A DNA stretch of 64,000 bases from Raphanus sativus (GCF_000801105.2 NC_079516.1:42946908-43010907); one strand, 5' to 3'. Shown: positions 11,896 to 23,958, numbered from the stretch's first letter. Translations and numbers: made by a program. Notes: generated by a model from the sequence alone, not told the origin.

Positions 11896-13335
11896 TTCTC
11901 AGGATTTTGAGAAGTTTAGGTTCTTCTGTTTGAAATTTATATTAATAAAAGATGGGGTTGGGATCGAAAGGAAACTTGTGAGATTGTATTTCAAGATTTT
12001 TCAAGAGGTGGTTCATCAACGTGGACTAGTTTTTCCTTTTGCTTGTGAGCCTTTGATTCGTTGGACGCTTGAGATCTCCGGATATAGACTCATATCTAAT
12101 CCAAGTAGTTCACATTTGTTGGACAAATAAAATATCAAATTCCAAGAAGAAAAGTAATTACTACTGCACATCATTCCAAAAATTTATTTATTACTACTTT
12201 TTACAACCAAATGAAAATACAAGTAGTATATATTTTAATTCATATATGTAAAGCGTACAAAATTGAGGTAGTAGTGGAGGAGAAGTTACAAAATATTTAA
12301 GTAATTTTTAATAAAATATGTTTTAGTTTTTATCATATACTATTTCTGTATTTTGTAGAAATTAGTAAATGAGAGATGTTCCTCTAAAAGAGATTAGGTG
12401 TTAATTTGGTCAAGAAGGTGAGACTCTTTCTTTTATTTGGAATTTTCTCAAAAAGTTGAAACTTCATTACTCATATGTAATTTGCAGAAAGTAATAGTAA
12501 TTTTCTTTTACACCTTTCCATATTCCCTCGCTGATATTGCAATTAGAAAAAAATTTAAAAGAAAAAGATTTTAACTTCTAAGACCAATCAAATATTCAAA
12601 TCAGAGTAGTGAACTGATGATGTGACCCCAAATCAAGCTTCTGCATCACTTTCCTTTCATGAAGCAAAACAACTTACGAACATTGTTGATGATGATCTTC
12701 CTAATGAAGTACGACAGCTTCAGACTATGGAAAGTCAAAATGGTGATTCCTTGAAGAAAGAGGAAGATGAAAACACAAACGAGAATCCGTTCAGCTAAAA
12801 GGGCACTGAGTTTCGTCTTGCCCTCATGATCTAACTCCATTGGTTGATGATCTTCAGGATCTTGAGCCGCCAAAAAATGAATGTAGAATATTTTGCAATT
12901 TTCTTGGAATAACAAATATAAACATTAATTAAGAAAAAGGAAAAGGAGGCGATAAAAATCAAGGAAAATAGAAAAAAAAAACTAAAATAAAGAAGAGCAT
13001 TGTAATAGTGGAAAATAAATATATACTTACTATAAATTGTTTATAATCATAATTCTATAATACGCTTACTTAGGGTTTATTGTAATCAACCTCTCCGCTA
13101 CAGTATATCATCCTACGAAACCAGCAACGCACGTAACTCTTAGATTCTAGAGCTATGCTCCAACTCATGAGCATTAAGGCGGCCGAAAAGAAAAGATGGT
13201 ATGTTTCTTTTATGTTTCAAAGTTTTCGTACTGCAAGCCCTTGTTCAAAAAAAAAAGTTTTCGTACTGTAAGCAACTCACTTCTGTTGTTTGAATTTGCC
13301 TTATTTTTCTTTACAGCAAAAGAGGCGGCCAAAGT
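11896..13335. other. Intergenic region upstream of the GDSL and F-box genes
   Basis: The divergent promoter region between the minus-strand GDSL gene and the plus-strand F-box gene. One possible gene fragment lies at 12615-12797 (see findings). A putative 5' untranslated intron of the F-box gene runs from GTATGT at about 13199 to TTACAG at about 13316. Otherwise no feature recognised. Confidence 0.4.
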
Positions 13336-14459
13336 ATGAACAATCAAGTAGTTGTGAATGAAGATAGGATCAGTGAGTTGCCTGAGGCTTTGATTCTGCA
13401 GATACTATCTTTCCTACCTACCAAATCTGCACTAACTACTAGTGTTTTGTCTAAACAATGGCAATTTCTATGGAAGATGATGCCTGAACTCAAGTTTGAT
13501 TATTGTGATCACAAAGATGACGTTGGGATATTTTTCAAGAATGTTCGCAGCTCTTTGCTTTCCAATACAGCTCCTGTGCTAGAGAGTTTACATCTCAAAT
13601 TTCATCCGGACAACCGTAGTGGTGTGGATTTTGGAATGTTGATTAAAACTGCAAAGGCACGACATGTGCGCAAGTTGGTGCTGGATGCTGGATATACAAA
13701 TTGTTACAAGATTCCTCAAAGCTTGTATGACAATGAAACACTAGAGACCTTGATACTCAAGGCTCGTGTTGCTATAGAGAAACCTAATAAAGTTTGTTTG
13801 AAGTCCCTTAAAACTCTGCATCTTCACGCTGTGAACATCACAGACAGAGCATGGGTTTTTAAGTTTTTATCTGGTTGCCCTAATCTTGAAGATTTGTTGG
13901 TGTGTCTTTATCCGCAGTCGAGTGTGAAGACTTTAACTATTGCCCACCCAACCTTACAAAGACTATCAGTTTATAACAAGCGTGGTCGTTTATATAAATG
14001 GGGGTGTTTCATAGATGCTCCTGATTTGAAATACTTTTGCATTGAAGGGGATCATGGTCTCTGCAGGTTTCGTATGTCTAACAATGTGACGAAGCTGATG
14101 GAGGCAAATATATCTGACGTTTACATCTGTTATATAATCATTGACAATATTCTGGTATCTCTAACTTCAGCCAAACACCTTTCCTTGAAATTATTACCCC
14201 ATAAGGTAGATTTTTAAGGTTTTCTTGAAATTATTTTGAGATATTACAATGTTTCTGTACTAATATTTCTTTCATGCATTTTAAGATTCCTACCGCTACC
14301 ATCTTCCACCAGCTGGTACATTTGGAGCTATTTTCATATAGAGGATTACGGTGGGATCTACTCATTTTCATGCTCGATAGCTCTCCTAAATTACAAGTCC
14401 TCGAGCTAATTCATGTAAGTAATGTTCTTCTATTAGAAACTTTTACAGCTTCGTACTAG
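13336..14459 (+). CDS. F-box/LRR protein, 3'-truncated
   Basis: Exon 1 (13336-14205) and exon 2 (14286-14414) join in frame to 333 residues. The F-box is at residues about 9-55 (DRISELPEALILQILSFLPTKSA and VLSKQWQFLW) and binds SKP1 in SCF ubiquitin ligases. Leucine-rich repeats follow (VLESLHLKF, TLETLILKA, LKTLHLHAV, CPNLEDLLV), with SPKLQVLELIH at the end of exon 2. Relatives usually have a third exon with an FBD domain. Exon 2 ends in a good GTAAGT donor, yet I found no FBD exon before 16.5 kb. Reading through the donor gives a stop at 14457-14459. It is either a truncated gene or a recent pseudogene. It is not part of the Arabidopsis colinear order, so probably a lineage-specific insertion. 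Confidence 0.75.
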
Positions 14460-15637
14460 CTAGGTTTTAAATGGCACATGGCTATGTAAGGGGATGAATG
14501 TCTGCCTTGCGTGCTATAGTGCAAAAACATAGGTATAGATAGAATATAATAGAACAAAAATAGAGTACTTACTGTGAATAGAAAGAAGAGAAAAAAAGTC
14601 AAACATCAAAGCCAGTGAGTTTAGAGAGAAGAACAATTAGCACATAGAACACTAACTTTACACCTAGGCTATGGTAAATCATACTAAATTAGGGTTTGCA
14701 AAGGGCTTTTATGTTAAGCTAAACATGTGTTACAAATCTAACTCGGTTTAACAATTTAATTTTGACAAACCAATTAGGTTTGACTTAAGATCAATAAAGT
14801 ATCGCTTTAGGAGTTCGAAGGAAAGCTTAGAAATCGTTCGCTTTGTGTATGTTGCCATGGCTGTAATGGCAATCCCTTTTTGAAACCAAGGGTACTAGGT
14901 TTTATGATCTAATAATAACCACTCTCGTGTTGGCACCTCATTAATTAGTCTCAATAGAGCAGTTTTATTGAATAGGGTAATTTAATAGAATTGAGTGTAA
15001 TTTAAATCATGATCTAAATTCAGTGTTAGTGGATTGAGTAATTGTTAGATAGAATTAAATCCATTGCAAATCCCTGTTATTCAATATTTTTTAGATGTCC
15101 CTAGAAATCAGTTATGGTGGATTTTAATGGAATTCATTGTATCTTTTCCACAACTAACAGCTCTACATGAACCAAATTCTTCGATGGAAAAAAATTTAAT
15201 GTTTCTGTACTAATATTAGCCACAATGTTTCTGTACTAATATTTCTTTCAATGTAATTTGATGGTTTTGCATGTACAAATTCTTCGATGGAAAAAAACTT
15301 TTTTCACCACACATAGCCACAACTAACAGCTCTACATGAACCATTATGCAACCTCCAATAAGCATTGAATCATATAATCTACCTGAAATTTTATATCATA
15401 TAATCTACAAGAAATAACATTTTCTAGGAATCAAACTCCATACTTGGTAACCAATAAAATTGCCAACTAAAGGAATTTTAATATTCAGTGAAGATTAACT
15501 AGTGGACAAGTGATTTTTTCTAGAATTTTTCTCAATTAGGTAACTCATGAAACATGTGTCGGTGTAAGAAGACATTTGAATAAAGTTTAATGCATCAAAA
15601 GAGAACAAGTTCAATATATGAATAAATATTTTAAAAT
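14460..15637. repeat. Gene-less stretch with shuffled short duplications
   Basis: AATGTTTCTGTACTAATATT, present in the F-box intron (about 14249-14268), recurs at about 15199 and 15223. AAATTCTTCGATGGAAAAAAA occurs at about 15175 and 15278, and ACAACTAACAGCTCTACATG at about 15152 and 15319. These look like local duplications of F-box intron and downstream sequence. No FBD exon is recognisable. Confidence 0.55.
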
Positions 15638-16147
15638 GCGAAATTCTCCTAAATAGATATTTTAAATGTTTTTGTCACAAAGATAGCACACATTGAAGAA
15701 AATGACCAAAATGTTTCATTTAAAAACAGTAAAAGACATATACACCCTTGGTATATAAATACAATTAAATAAACAAAATTATTAAAAAAATAAAAAAATA
15801 AAAAAATGAAAAGAAAATATTTTTTATAGTTTCGAATTATATGTTTTCAAACTCAAACTTTTTTTCAAAACTTTTTTTTCTCAATTTTTTGTTTTTCAAA
15901 TTTTCTTTTTGAAATTCGAAAATGCTTTTTGAAACTATTTTTAAAAAAATATATTTTCAAATTTTTAGTATTTATTTTTAACTTTATAAAATTTTAAACC
16001 CTAAACCCCACCTCTTAACAGTTTGGATTAGTTAACCTAAGAGATATAAGTGTAAATTTACCATTTAATAAAAAAAATTGGTCATTTTGATCCTTGAGAA
16101 CTATATTTGTGACAAAAAACCTTTTTAGAGTTATCCTAGAATTTCTC
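15638..16147. mobile_element. Foldback MITE with long imperfect terminal inverted repeats
   Basis: The left end (GCGAAATTCTCCTAAATAG... TTTTTGTCACAAAGATAG... GAAAATGACCAAA) and the reverse complement of the right end (GAGAAATTCTAGGATAACTC... TTTTTTGTCACAAATATAG... AAAATGACCAA) pair over roughly 75 bp. The centre is AT-rich. The flanks TTTTAAAAT and TTTTAGAAA agree at seven of nine positions, which suggests a worn 9-bp duplication and hence Mutator type. No coding capacity. Confidence 0.65.
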
Positions 16148-18000
16148 TTTTAGAAATCTAAATACTTGTTTTTTTAACTTTGATGGATGGTTAAGAATTA
16201 AGAATAAATATACCAAGGAAGTAAGAAAAAATTGGTGAAGAAATAATTAAAATTTGATAATGAATTTTTGGTCCATCTCCTCACCTATAAATAAATTATA
16301 TTTACTCTATTCTAAAGACATTAAAAAAACCTAAAGATAAATACTGAAAAAAAAGTTTGTAGACACGGAGAGAGAAGTCTTAACTCTAACTTAAAGATCA
16401 AGAACTCATTTTCCATAATCAAAATCTTTCAAGAAGATTTCCGCAGCGATAAATCGAGGTATTTTGATAATCCTCTTTATAGATTTTAAAGATCTTAAGG
16501 TTTCATGTAAATCTTTTTTTTTTTGATCAAATGGGTTTCATGTAAATCATGTTTACATTTAACAGGCAATCCTTTGAGTATATCTGGAATGAGATCAATG
16601 GGAATCATAATCTTCTCCACTTGTTCTTACATCATCAGCAATGTTGTTATTCTTTGGAAGTTTCGACTTCTGTCTTTCCATGAGGGAGGAACAAAGTGGT
16701 GTCTCTTTTTCTTTTGAGGACGAAGAGGAGACGGACATCGATAACCAAAACAACAAGAAAACATTTCTTTTACAAAATATTAGCGCAACATATTAAATAA
16801 ATCAAATATATGCAAAATATATGCATAATAATATAAGTACAATATATAAAAAATTATCATATATTTTAGTACTTTTGAGATTGGATTCTATATCCCTAAC
16901 TTCTTGATTGCTTAATATTGTAAGTGATTATAGTATTCTACATTTTGTATCTCAAAGACTTAGATCAATTTTTTTTTTACATTTTGGTGTTGCAACTGAA
17001 ATTTTCAGAGAAAATGTTATCAAAAAAATTATTATTGATTGCACAGAAGTTTGTTAAAGGATCCTTACACACATTTGGTAGGAGGTTATTATAATGGTGA
17101 AAAAGCTATTAGATACTACATCCTCATGCATTATGCCATAACAATGATGAGTTGAAGCATTATTGAGAATAGCTTCAAGTACAAGCTGCTGGCGAATTCA
17201 GCCATGTTGAAAAATTCACTAACTATTGTTTTGTTACAAGAGTTTTCTTTGTTTTTTTAAATCAATTTTTTTTGTAACGGAAAGAAATGTTGACAGTAAG
17301 GATGTTCAATACAGTAAAACCGAACAAACTAAAATCGAATCGAACCAAAATAGAGAAAATAGTTTGAATTTTGCCATACCGAATATACCGAATGAATGTC
17401 AGTTTTACGTAGGATTGTCTAATCCATATATCGGTTCAATTTTTTTGGTTTTTGGTTTTTCGGTTTCTAAAAAATACTTACCATATTAAAAACATATTTA
17501 TTTTGGTTTGGTTCAGTTTATATACCGTTGATTTTTTTGATATATTCAGTTAGTTAGTTATATATATATATATATATATCCTAATGGTGGATTTGTTTTT
17601 CTGATAAACACAAAACGGTGGCTGGGATTTGTTTGATAAACACAAAACGATGGTTCGAGGGGTTCAACAGCTACTAATAATTTCCTCACGTAATATTTTA
17701 TCGAAAAGGAACGAAAATCACTCGATTAAATCAAAAGTCTGTTCTGAAAAAAAAAAAAAAATGGTATGCTGTCCACTCACACACGCATCAATTAAAATTG
17801 AGAAAAAAAGAAAAATCTCAATGCCAAGTCAAAGATTACCAAGTTGCTCGCTGACCTTGACCATACAAGGGTATATCCGTCATTTAAATAACGTTCCCAC
17901 CATTTTCCCAAGGGTTCATCCGTCTTTATAGAAAAAATAAACACCCACTAGTCACGCTACCTTACCTGCCTACCATCCGTCTCTCTCTAATCAAACTTCA
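16148..18000. other. Gene-less stretch upstream of WAKL14
   Basis: A splice-like pair at 16459 and 16565 frames a 42-codon frame at 16589-16717, which I do not recognise. About 17290-17540 holds AACCGAA/TTCGGTT-type repeat sequence with no defined ends. A TA dinucleotide run lies at about 17558-17579. No confident gene. Confidence 0.4.
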
Positions 18001-18101
18001 ATTCACGATTACGAAGAAGCAGATCACCGGAAAAAAAAAACTCAAAACGGAGATTTCGACTCGCCGATCAAACAGATGAACTGAAGCTCGTAGTCGAAGA
18101 G

Positions 18102-18301
18102 GTATTTTGATTAATATATATATCTATGGAAATGATGTGGACGAATCAGTCTCTCTCTCTAGTCTCCATGTGTGTATTTATTTCAGTGTGTAGTTGTACC
18201 GTTGAGGAGGTGGAGAGCTTTAATAGCTCTAAGTCTCTAACTAATCTCCACGTCTTAGGGTTTTAGCCTCACCACATGATATTCTTATGATATGGTTTCA
18301 G
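18102..18301 (+). other. 5' untranslated-region intron of WAKL14
   Basis: The donor GAAGAG|GTATTT and acceptor GGTTTCAG|GAAGC fit an intron in the leader. The ATG at 18292 lies inside its 3' end, so translation most likely begins at 18331. The upstream leader from about 17980 is rich in CT and GA. Confidence 0.65.
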
Positions 18302-18330
18302 GAAGCTGCTTATCGGATTCTATCACGAAG

Positions 18331-20596
18331 ATGTTGAATTTGATTTTGATCGCAATCTTCATCATCGTCGTCGGATCCGTCTCTTCATCGTCTCCGTTTA
18401 ACTCCACAACAGAGCCTTGTAACGGACGATGCGGCGGAACGATCCTACCCCACCCCTTCGGATTCTCACCCGCCTGTCCGATCCAACTCACCTGCTCCGC
18501 CGCCGGAGCGCAGATCGGAGGCATCTTCTCCGTGCAGAACGTGACGGAGAGGAGCATATTCGTCGGCGTTCCGCACGACTGCAACCGTAGCGTCGAAGCC
18601 ATGGGACCGTTATTCAGCGAGCATTACGCGCCGACGTCGGAGAACAGTTTCCTCATGGAGGAGTGCGCGAACGCGACCGACGAAGGGTGCTCAATCAAGC
18701 AGAAGTTTCTCGAGACTCAGCTGAATCTCAAGAGCTGCGATCCTCTCGGGAAGGATAGGGTTAGCTGTTTCTCCACCGATGCGAACTCGAGCAGCTCCAA
18801 CGGCTCCTCGTCGCCGTCAGAGTTTTTCAGGATGGAGGATCTGAGGAGGAGCTCGTGCAAGAAGCTGTTCTCGTCGATTGCGTTCGAGTCTGTGGGTGGG
18901 AATGCGGGGATAGCGCTGGAGTTTGAGCGTGTTAGGTTGGGTTGGTGGGTGAAGGGAGAGTGTGGGACGAGTGAGTCTACTTGCGAGGTTAATGCCACGT
19001 GTAAGAGAGTTCGTACTCCTGATGGGAGTGCGGGGCACAGGTGCTCGTGTATGAAGGGATACCACGGGGACGGATTCATCAAATCTCCTTGCCGAAAAGG
19101 TTAAAAGCAAGAGTTACTTGTTAATGATGTTGCTTCTTGATTCAAAGTTTCAATTTTTAACCTTTGCAGTGATACCGAACTGCCATGGTTCAAGGCTTGT
19201 CCGGGGACATTGTAGATCGAATCTTGCTATTGTTGTAGGAGGTAGGTAACTCTTGCTTTAGTGTGTTTATAAATACTCGGAACTTTTTGTTCTTTGTTCA
19301 TTGTTTTTATGGATCTTTGGCTGCATAGGAACTGTTGGTGGAGCAATTTTGCTAGCTGGATTGGCGATTTTGTGCGTTTGTAAGCGGAGACGGTCTGCTT
19401 CTTTGAGAAGCCATTTAAGCGCAAAGCGTCTTTTGAGTGAAGCTACAGGGAACACAAGTGTGGCGTTTTTCCCTTACAAGGACGTGGAGAAAGCAACGAA
19501 TTGTTTCTCTGAGAAGCAGAGGCTAGGAACAGGTGCCTACGGTACAGTCTATAAAGGAAAGCTCCAAAACGATGAATGGGTTGCTATCAAAAGACTCAAA
19601 CACAGAGATTCAGAGAGTGTTGAACAAGTCATGAATGAGATCAAGCTTCTTTCCTCTGTGAGTCACCCAAACCTTGTCCGTCTCTTGGGTTGCTGTATAG
19701 ACCAAGGTGACCCGGTTCTCGTTTACGAGTTCATGCCAAACAGAACTTTATCAGAACATCTACAGAGAGAGATAGGGGACGGTCTTCCGTGGACTGTGCG
19801 TCTCACTGTCGCAACTCAAACAGCTAAAGCTATCGCGTATCTCCACTCTGCAATGAACCCACCTATCTATCACCGTGACATCAAATCCAGCAACATCCTT
19901 CTCGACTACGATTTCAACTCCAAAGTTGCCGACTTCGGACTCTCTAGGCTCGGAATGACTGAAACTTCACACATTTCCACGGCTCCTCAAGGGACCCCTG
20001 GCTATCTAGACCCGCAGTACCATCAGTGCTTCCATCTTTCTGATAAGAGCGACGTCTACAGCTTTGGTGTCGTTCTTGCTGAGATTATTACGGGACTGAA
20101 AGTTGTCGATTTCACCCGACCGCATACTGAAATCAACTTGGCAGCACTTGCTGTTGACAAAATCGGGTCAGGTTGTCTTGACGAGATTATAGACCCGGTT
20201 CTCGACCTGAATCTTGACGCATGGACTCTCTCGTCTATACACAGCGTGGCTGAGCTCGCATTCCGATGCTTAGCCTTTCACAGTGACATGAGACCTACGA
20301 TGACTGAAGTAGCGGACGAGCTTGAGCAGATACGGCTCAGCGGTTGGATCCCAAACATGAGCTTGGATTCACCAACCGGTTCTCTCAGGTCATCTGATCA
20401 AGGAAGCGAAAGATCAGCATCGGTTAAGAAAACATTAGCAGGAAGCAGAAGACTTGTTGTCCCTCCCAAGCAACCTGATATCCTCGCTTCTGTCGAAGAG
20501 ATGAATGATAACTCTCCAGTCTCGGTTCAAGATCCTTGGTTAAGTGCACAGAGCTCACCGTCTACAAATACATTACTCGGTAACATGCCTAGGTGA
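18331..20596 (+). CDS. WAKL14: Wall-associated receptor kinase-like 14
   Basis: Exons 18331-19099, 19170-19241 and 19329-20596 join in frame to 702 residues. A signal peptide (residues about 1-20) is followed by a GUB_WAK-type cysteine-rich wall-binding region starting CNGRCGGTILPHPFGF. An EGF-like module (about 211-255, with CEVNATC and CSCMKGYHGDGF) comes next. The transmembrane helix is about 284-299 (GGAILLAGLAILCVCK), then a basic stop-transfer. The kinase domain (about 340-615) has the glycine loop GTGAYGTVYKG, Lys368 (VAIKRL), HRDIKSSN with Asp464, DFG at Asp482 and the activation segment GTPGYLDPQYHQ, so it looks catalytically active. The C-terminal tail is Ser-rich. It sits at the plasma membrane and is thought to sense the cell wall. 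Length and order match Arabidopsis At2g23450. Confidence 0.95.
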
Positions 20597-21327
20597 TGAT
20601 ACAGAACGCTTTGTTCCACTTTATTGTTTGTAAGTTCATCTTTGTGTAGCTTGTAACATCATTTTTCATAATGATAAGTAGAGAGATTAACGATGGAGGC
20701 TGCAATTTCTCGCAAGAGAAATATTACTACATAAAGTCTAGTAAGAATGTTCTAATTGTACGTATCAGATTACAAGTTACAATATTCAGGCTGTCTTAAC
20801 ATTTTTGCAGACCCTAAACAGGAAATATTTTAATACCTTAAAAATTTCGTATTTTAAAAGACTATTAAATCTTTCTAAGAGATTATGAATAATTTTCTAA
20901 TGCAAGGAAAATTTATACGAAAAGTATATTTGGGTCTTTTTAATATTTACAAAATTTAATAGACTTCTTGTGAAATATCATCAAATAATTTCATAAAAAA
21001 CCTCTCTCTAAGTTTCTCTCTCTAATGTCTCTCTAAAGTTCTCTAGTTTTCCAGACCTTATCTCATTTTTGATAAGCTCTGATTCCTATCTTCCATACAC
21101 AAGATGCGATCCAACTCTTAGCTGTAATTCTTCTTGATCGGTTTTCGTCAATACGACTCTGTCAACACGACTTTCGGGGTAGGTGATTATCCTAACAGTG
21201 GTTGAGCTTGATCGAAAGGGCCGAGGTAGTGCCTAAATCGCTCCCAATACCTGGAAAATCACCGAGCTCGTCTGATCAATAAGACTTTGTCAACACGACG
21301 TAATCGGTTTAAAGACAGCTATTATTA
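20597..21327 (+). other. 3' flank of WAKL14 and LTR- or leader-like sequence
   Basis: After the WAKL14 3' untranslated region, the sequence from about 20990 onward is CT-rich. It contains GTCAACACGACTTTCGGGG and a related GTCAACACGACG, then ends at a tRNA-primer-binding-like site at 21328. This resembles the 5' leader or LTR end of a retroelement on the plus strand, opposite to the viral frames that follow. No partner LTR was found. Confidence 0.35.
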
Positions 21328-21340
21328 TGGTATCAGAGCC
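21328..21340 (+). promoter_or_regulatory. Primer-binding-site-like sequence (initiator Met tRNA)
   Basis: TGGTATCAGAGCC is complementary to the 3' end of plant initiator methionine tRNA, the primer used by caulimovirids and many LTR retrotransposons. It is on the plus strand, whereas all adjacent viral frames are on the minus strand. It is preceded by AAAGACAGCTATTATT (21311-21326), which recurs inverted at 25634-25649. Confidence 0.6.
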
Positions 21341-21366
21341 TTCATCTTGGGTTTTGGATGATAGAA

Positions 21367-21530
21367 TCTTTGTTTATTAATGAATGTTTTGAGTGTTCTG
21401 GAAAACATTCTTCTTAATGATGATATTTCACAAGGGGGTACACACATATTTATAGATGAGGATAAGGCGCTGACATAAGCGCTTACCTCATTGCTTGCAT
21501 CATGCTTACATAGCGATTACATCATCGCTT
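21367..21530 (-). repeat. Caulimovirid promoter-like repeat, copy 1
   Basis: This 164-bp block matches 24617-24780 with about three differences. Read on the minus strand it has TGATGTAATCGC- and TTATGTCAGC-like enhancer motifs, then a TATA box TCTATAAATA (about 21446-21455) and an AATAAA signal near its far end. That layout fits the promoter and terminal redundancy of a pararetroviral pregenomic RNA. The 34-bp enhancer unit (21497-21530) is repeated once more at 21531-21564 in this copy only. Confidence 0.7.
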
Positions 21531-21622
21531 GCCTCATGCTTACCTAGCGATTACATCATCGCTTTATTTGATTTAAAGCACACATATTTTACATAATTAT
21601 ACATTAATAACGGATGCTTATT

Positions 21623-21964
21623 TTAATGATCGATCTCGAACTCGATGATGTGCTTGTCGCAGCATCCGTAATATTCACCTGGGCAGACGTACTCTTCTTC
21701 ATAATCTTCAATCATTTTTGCTGCCTCTTCGTCGATTTCAATGTTGAACTTCTTTTCTATCTCGTCGATATTCATCTCGTCGTCTGGAAGTTGCGCATCT
21801 TGAAAGAACTCTGGAGGGCATTCTTGTGGTTGTTCGTTTTCTTGCGTTGCTTGGGCTTCTATGGGAACTTGGGCTTCTATGGGCCTTTTCTTCTTGGGCT
21901 CTATGCTAGCCGACAGAGGGGCACGTTTCTCCATAAAGAATTGGAGATCTTCATCAAGATCCAT
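21623..21964 (-). pseudogene. Acidic C-terminal viral frame
   Basis: An open minus-strand frame of about 113 codons, rich in Glu and Asp. It overlaps the end of the RT/RNase H frame in another register, and plausible coding sequence in its register extends upstream to near 22.1 kb. It most likely belongs to the same polyprotein, separated by a frameshift. It ends just before the promoter-like block. Function not recognised. Confidence 0.5.
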
Positions 21965-23958
21965 CTGGTAATCAATAGGGTAGTAGAACCAATTCGGGTT
22001 GAAAGGAATAGGGAATGTCTGACTTGCATTGTTGAGTCGGAATGCATGAGTCTGGAAGTCTTCATAGGCTTTGGTGTCATTAAGGTTGAAATCAGGTCTG
22101 ACTCCTCTTGATAGTCGTTGTGGTGGATGAGTGTAGGTAGTGCATGGACCTTTTTTGTTTTGTTGTTGACTTGAACAGGACGGTGAAAGAAATAGATGGT
22201 GTGAGGATTGAAGAAGGGGTTAAGACCTCCTTGGCCTCTTAACTTCTTGAATGGTAATCCAGTTGTTTTTGCTGATTTTCTTAATTTACCGTTCCAGGCA
22301 GATAACGGCGCGAACCATGTTAAGAAAGTGGAGAGGCATTCGTTGTGTCCACGAAGAGGGCCGTTGAATTGAGCATTGATGTATTGGTACAGCCATTGAA
22401 TATCAAAGACTATACTGATGGTGTAGCTCGAGCAAAGATACCAGAGGAAGCAGAAGACTTCTTCTGGCATGAAGGTGTTCTCGATCCTGTAGAGATATGC
22501 GAATGAGAAGTCAGGGTGAATCCCCATTGGGCTGATGAAGTGATTGCTGGGTCCATATCTTGACAGAATAGTTGACTGGTATCGAAAGATCATTTGTCTG
22601 AGACGCTCGTGTAAAGTGTTTTTGTTGATGAGTTCTTGGGCGTCTTCAGGCATGTTGGCTGCGAAGTTGTAGAAACTTTTTGAGTTAGAGCTCTCCATCA
22701 TATGTATTTCTTTCGGTGGGTTTCTACTGAGCATGTCTGCTAGAGTGTTCTTCGAGCCTTTTAAATAGACGGATTCGAAATCGTATTTCGAAAACCACTC
22801 GCTCAATTTCAATAATTGTTGGTGTGGGACCATCTTCTGCTTGAATTGTAACATCTTTGGAAAAGATGACATATCCATTTCGATTCGAAATTTATGTCCA
22901 ATCAGATGAAACTCGAACTTCTCGATAGCTTTCTTGACCGCCAATATCTCTTTGAACGTGGAGTGATAATGCATTTCAGAATCTTTAAAGCGTCCGCTTC
23001 TGTATCCGCAGATTTGACGTTTCCCGTTTATCTCTTCAAATAAAATAGCTCCCCAATATTTGTCACTCGCATCAGTCTGCAGTATGCGCGTTCCTGTGGA
23101 AGGAATCTTTAAAGGTGGTAGCCTCTGCACCTCTAGTTTTAGGCTTTTGACCGCCTCGATTTGTCGGTTTGCCCATTGAAGTGGATTCTTTGTCAGCATC
23201 TTCTGGAGTGGTCTTGTCAGTTGCGAAAGTTGCGGGATGAGGTCGCTTACATAATTGATTACACCAAGAAATTGCTGGACTTGTCGCTTAGTTAGGTTTT
23301 CGTCGGAAAAATCGAGAAGCGTCGTAGCTAAATGGGCCTAAGGTGTAAAGTTGCCATCTTTTATCTGCATTCCAAGGAATTCAATGTCGGGCTGGGCTAT
23401 GACCATTTTGCGGGCTGATAGCATAATTCCATACTGTAGGACGATACTTTGGAACTGTTGAAGAAGTTGAATATGTTATTTCTCATTTGACGAGAACAAT
23501 AGGATGTCGTCTATGTATATCAAAGCTGATTCGAGAAGAGGCTTGAATATACGTAGCATTGCCTCCTGAAACAGTGACGGTGCTGTCTTAAGACCAAAAG
23601 GTAGGACATTCCATTGAAGGTGCCGATTTGGTAAACAAAATGCGGTCTTGTATCTTTCTTCTGGTTGAACGCCAAGTTGCCAAAATCCAGACTTGAGGTC
23701 AAACTTTGAGAATACAGTTGCTCCTTGAAGGTGCTGAAGGAGCGCATTTTTGTTTGGTAGAGGAAACTTGAAGTCTTGGAGGAATTGGTTTAGTGGCTTG
23801 TAGTCAATTACTAGCCGAAGTTTTCCTCTTGCTTGCTCTGCACGGTTGTTGACGTAGAATGCCTTACATGCCCATGGAGAAGTTGTGTTTGAAACTACTC
23901 CTTGCTCTACTAGTTGATCGCATTCTTCATTAGCCTGCTTTAAAAGGGTTGGTGGCAT
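21901..23958 (-). pseudogene. Caulimovirid reverse transcriptase/RNase H, broken by two stop codons
   Basis: One register is open across the whole span except for TAA at 23476-23478 and TAG at 23338-23340. The upstream part has the RT blocks FDLKSGFWQ, LPFGLKTAPSLFQ and the YIDD active-site box. The downstream part has the RNase H features TDASDKYWGAILFE and LADMLSR. A long C-terminal extension follows, as in some caulimovirids. A frameshift near 22.1 kb moves the reading into the acidic frame. The N-terminal edge begins abruptly at the RT domain with no protease, so sequence is missing there. The element cannot make a working enzyme. Confidence 0.8.

Noticed and set aside
15995..16009. AAACCCTAAACCCC, telomere-like
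   Set aside because: Only about two units within a foldback MITE. It is not an interstitial telomere array.
17290..17580. AACCGAAC/TTCGGTTT-rich stretch as a hAT MITE
   Set aside because: Composition fits, but I could not define two ends or an 8-bp duplication.
18292..18330. Upstream in-frame ATG for WAKL14
   Set aside because: It overlaps the GGTTTCAG acceptor of the leader intron. The ATG at 18331 begins a clean signal peptide.
18717..19110. Long antisense frames across WAKL14 exon 1
   Set aside because: They mirror the GC-rich coding strand and have no independent motifs.
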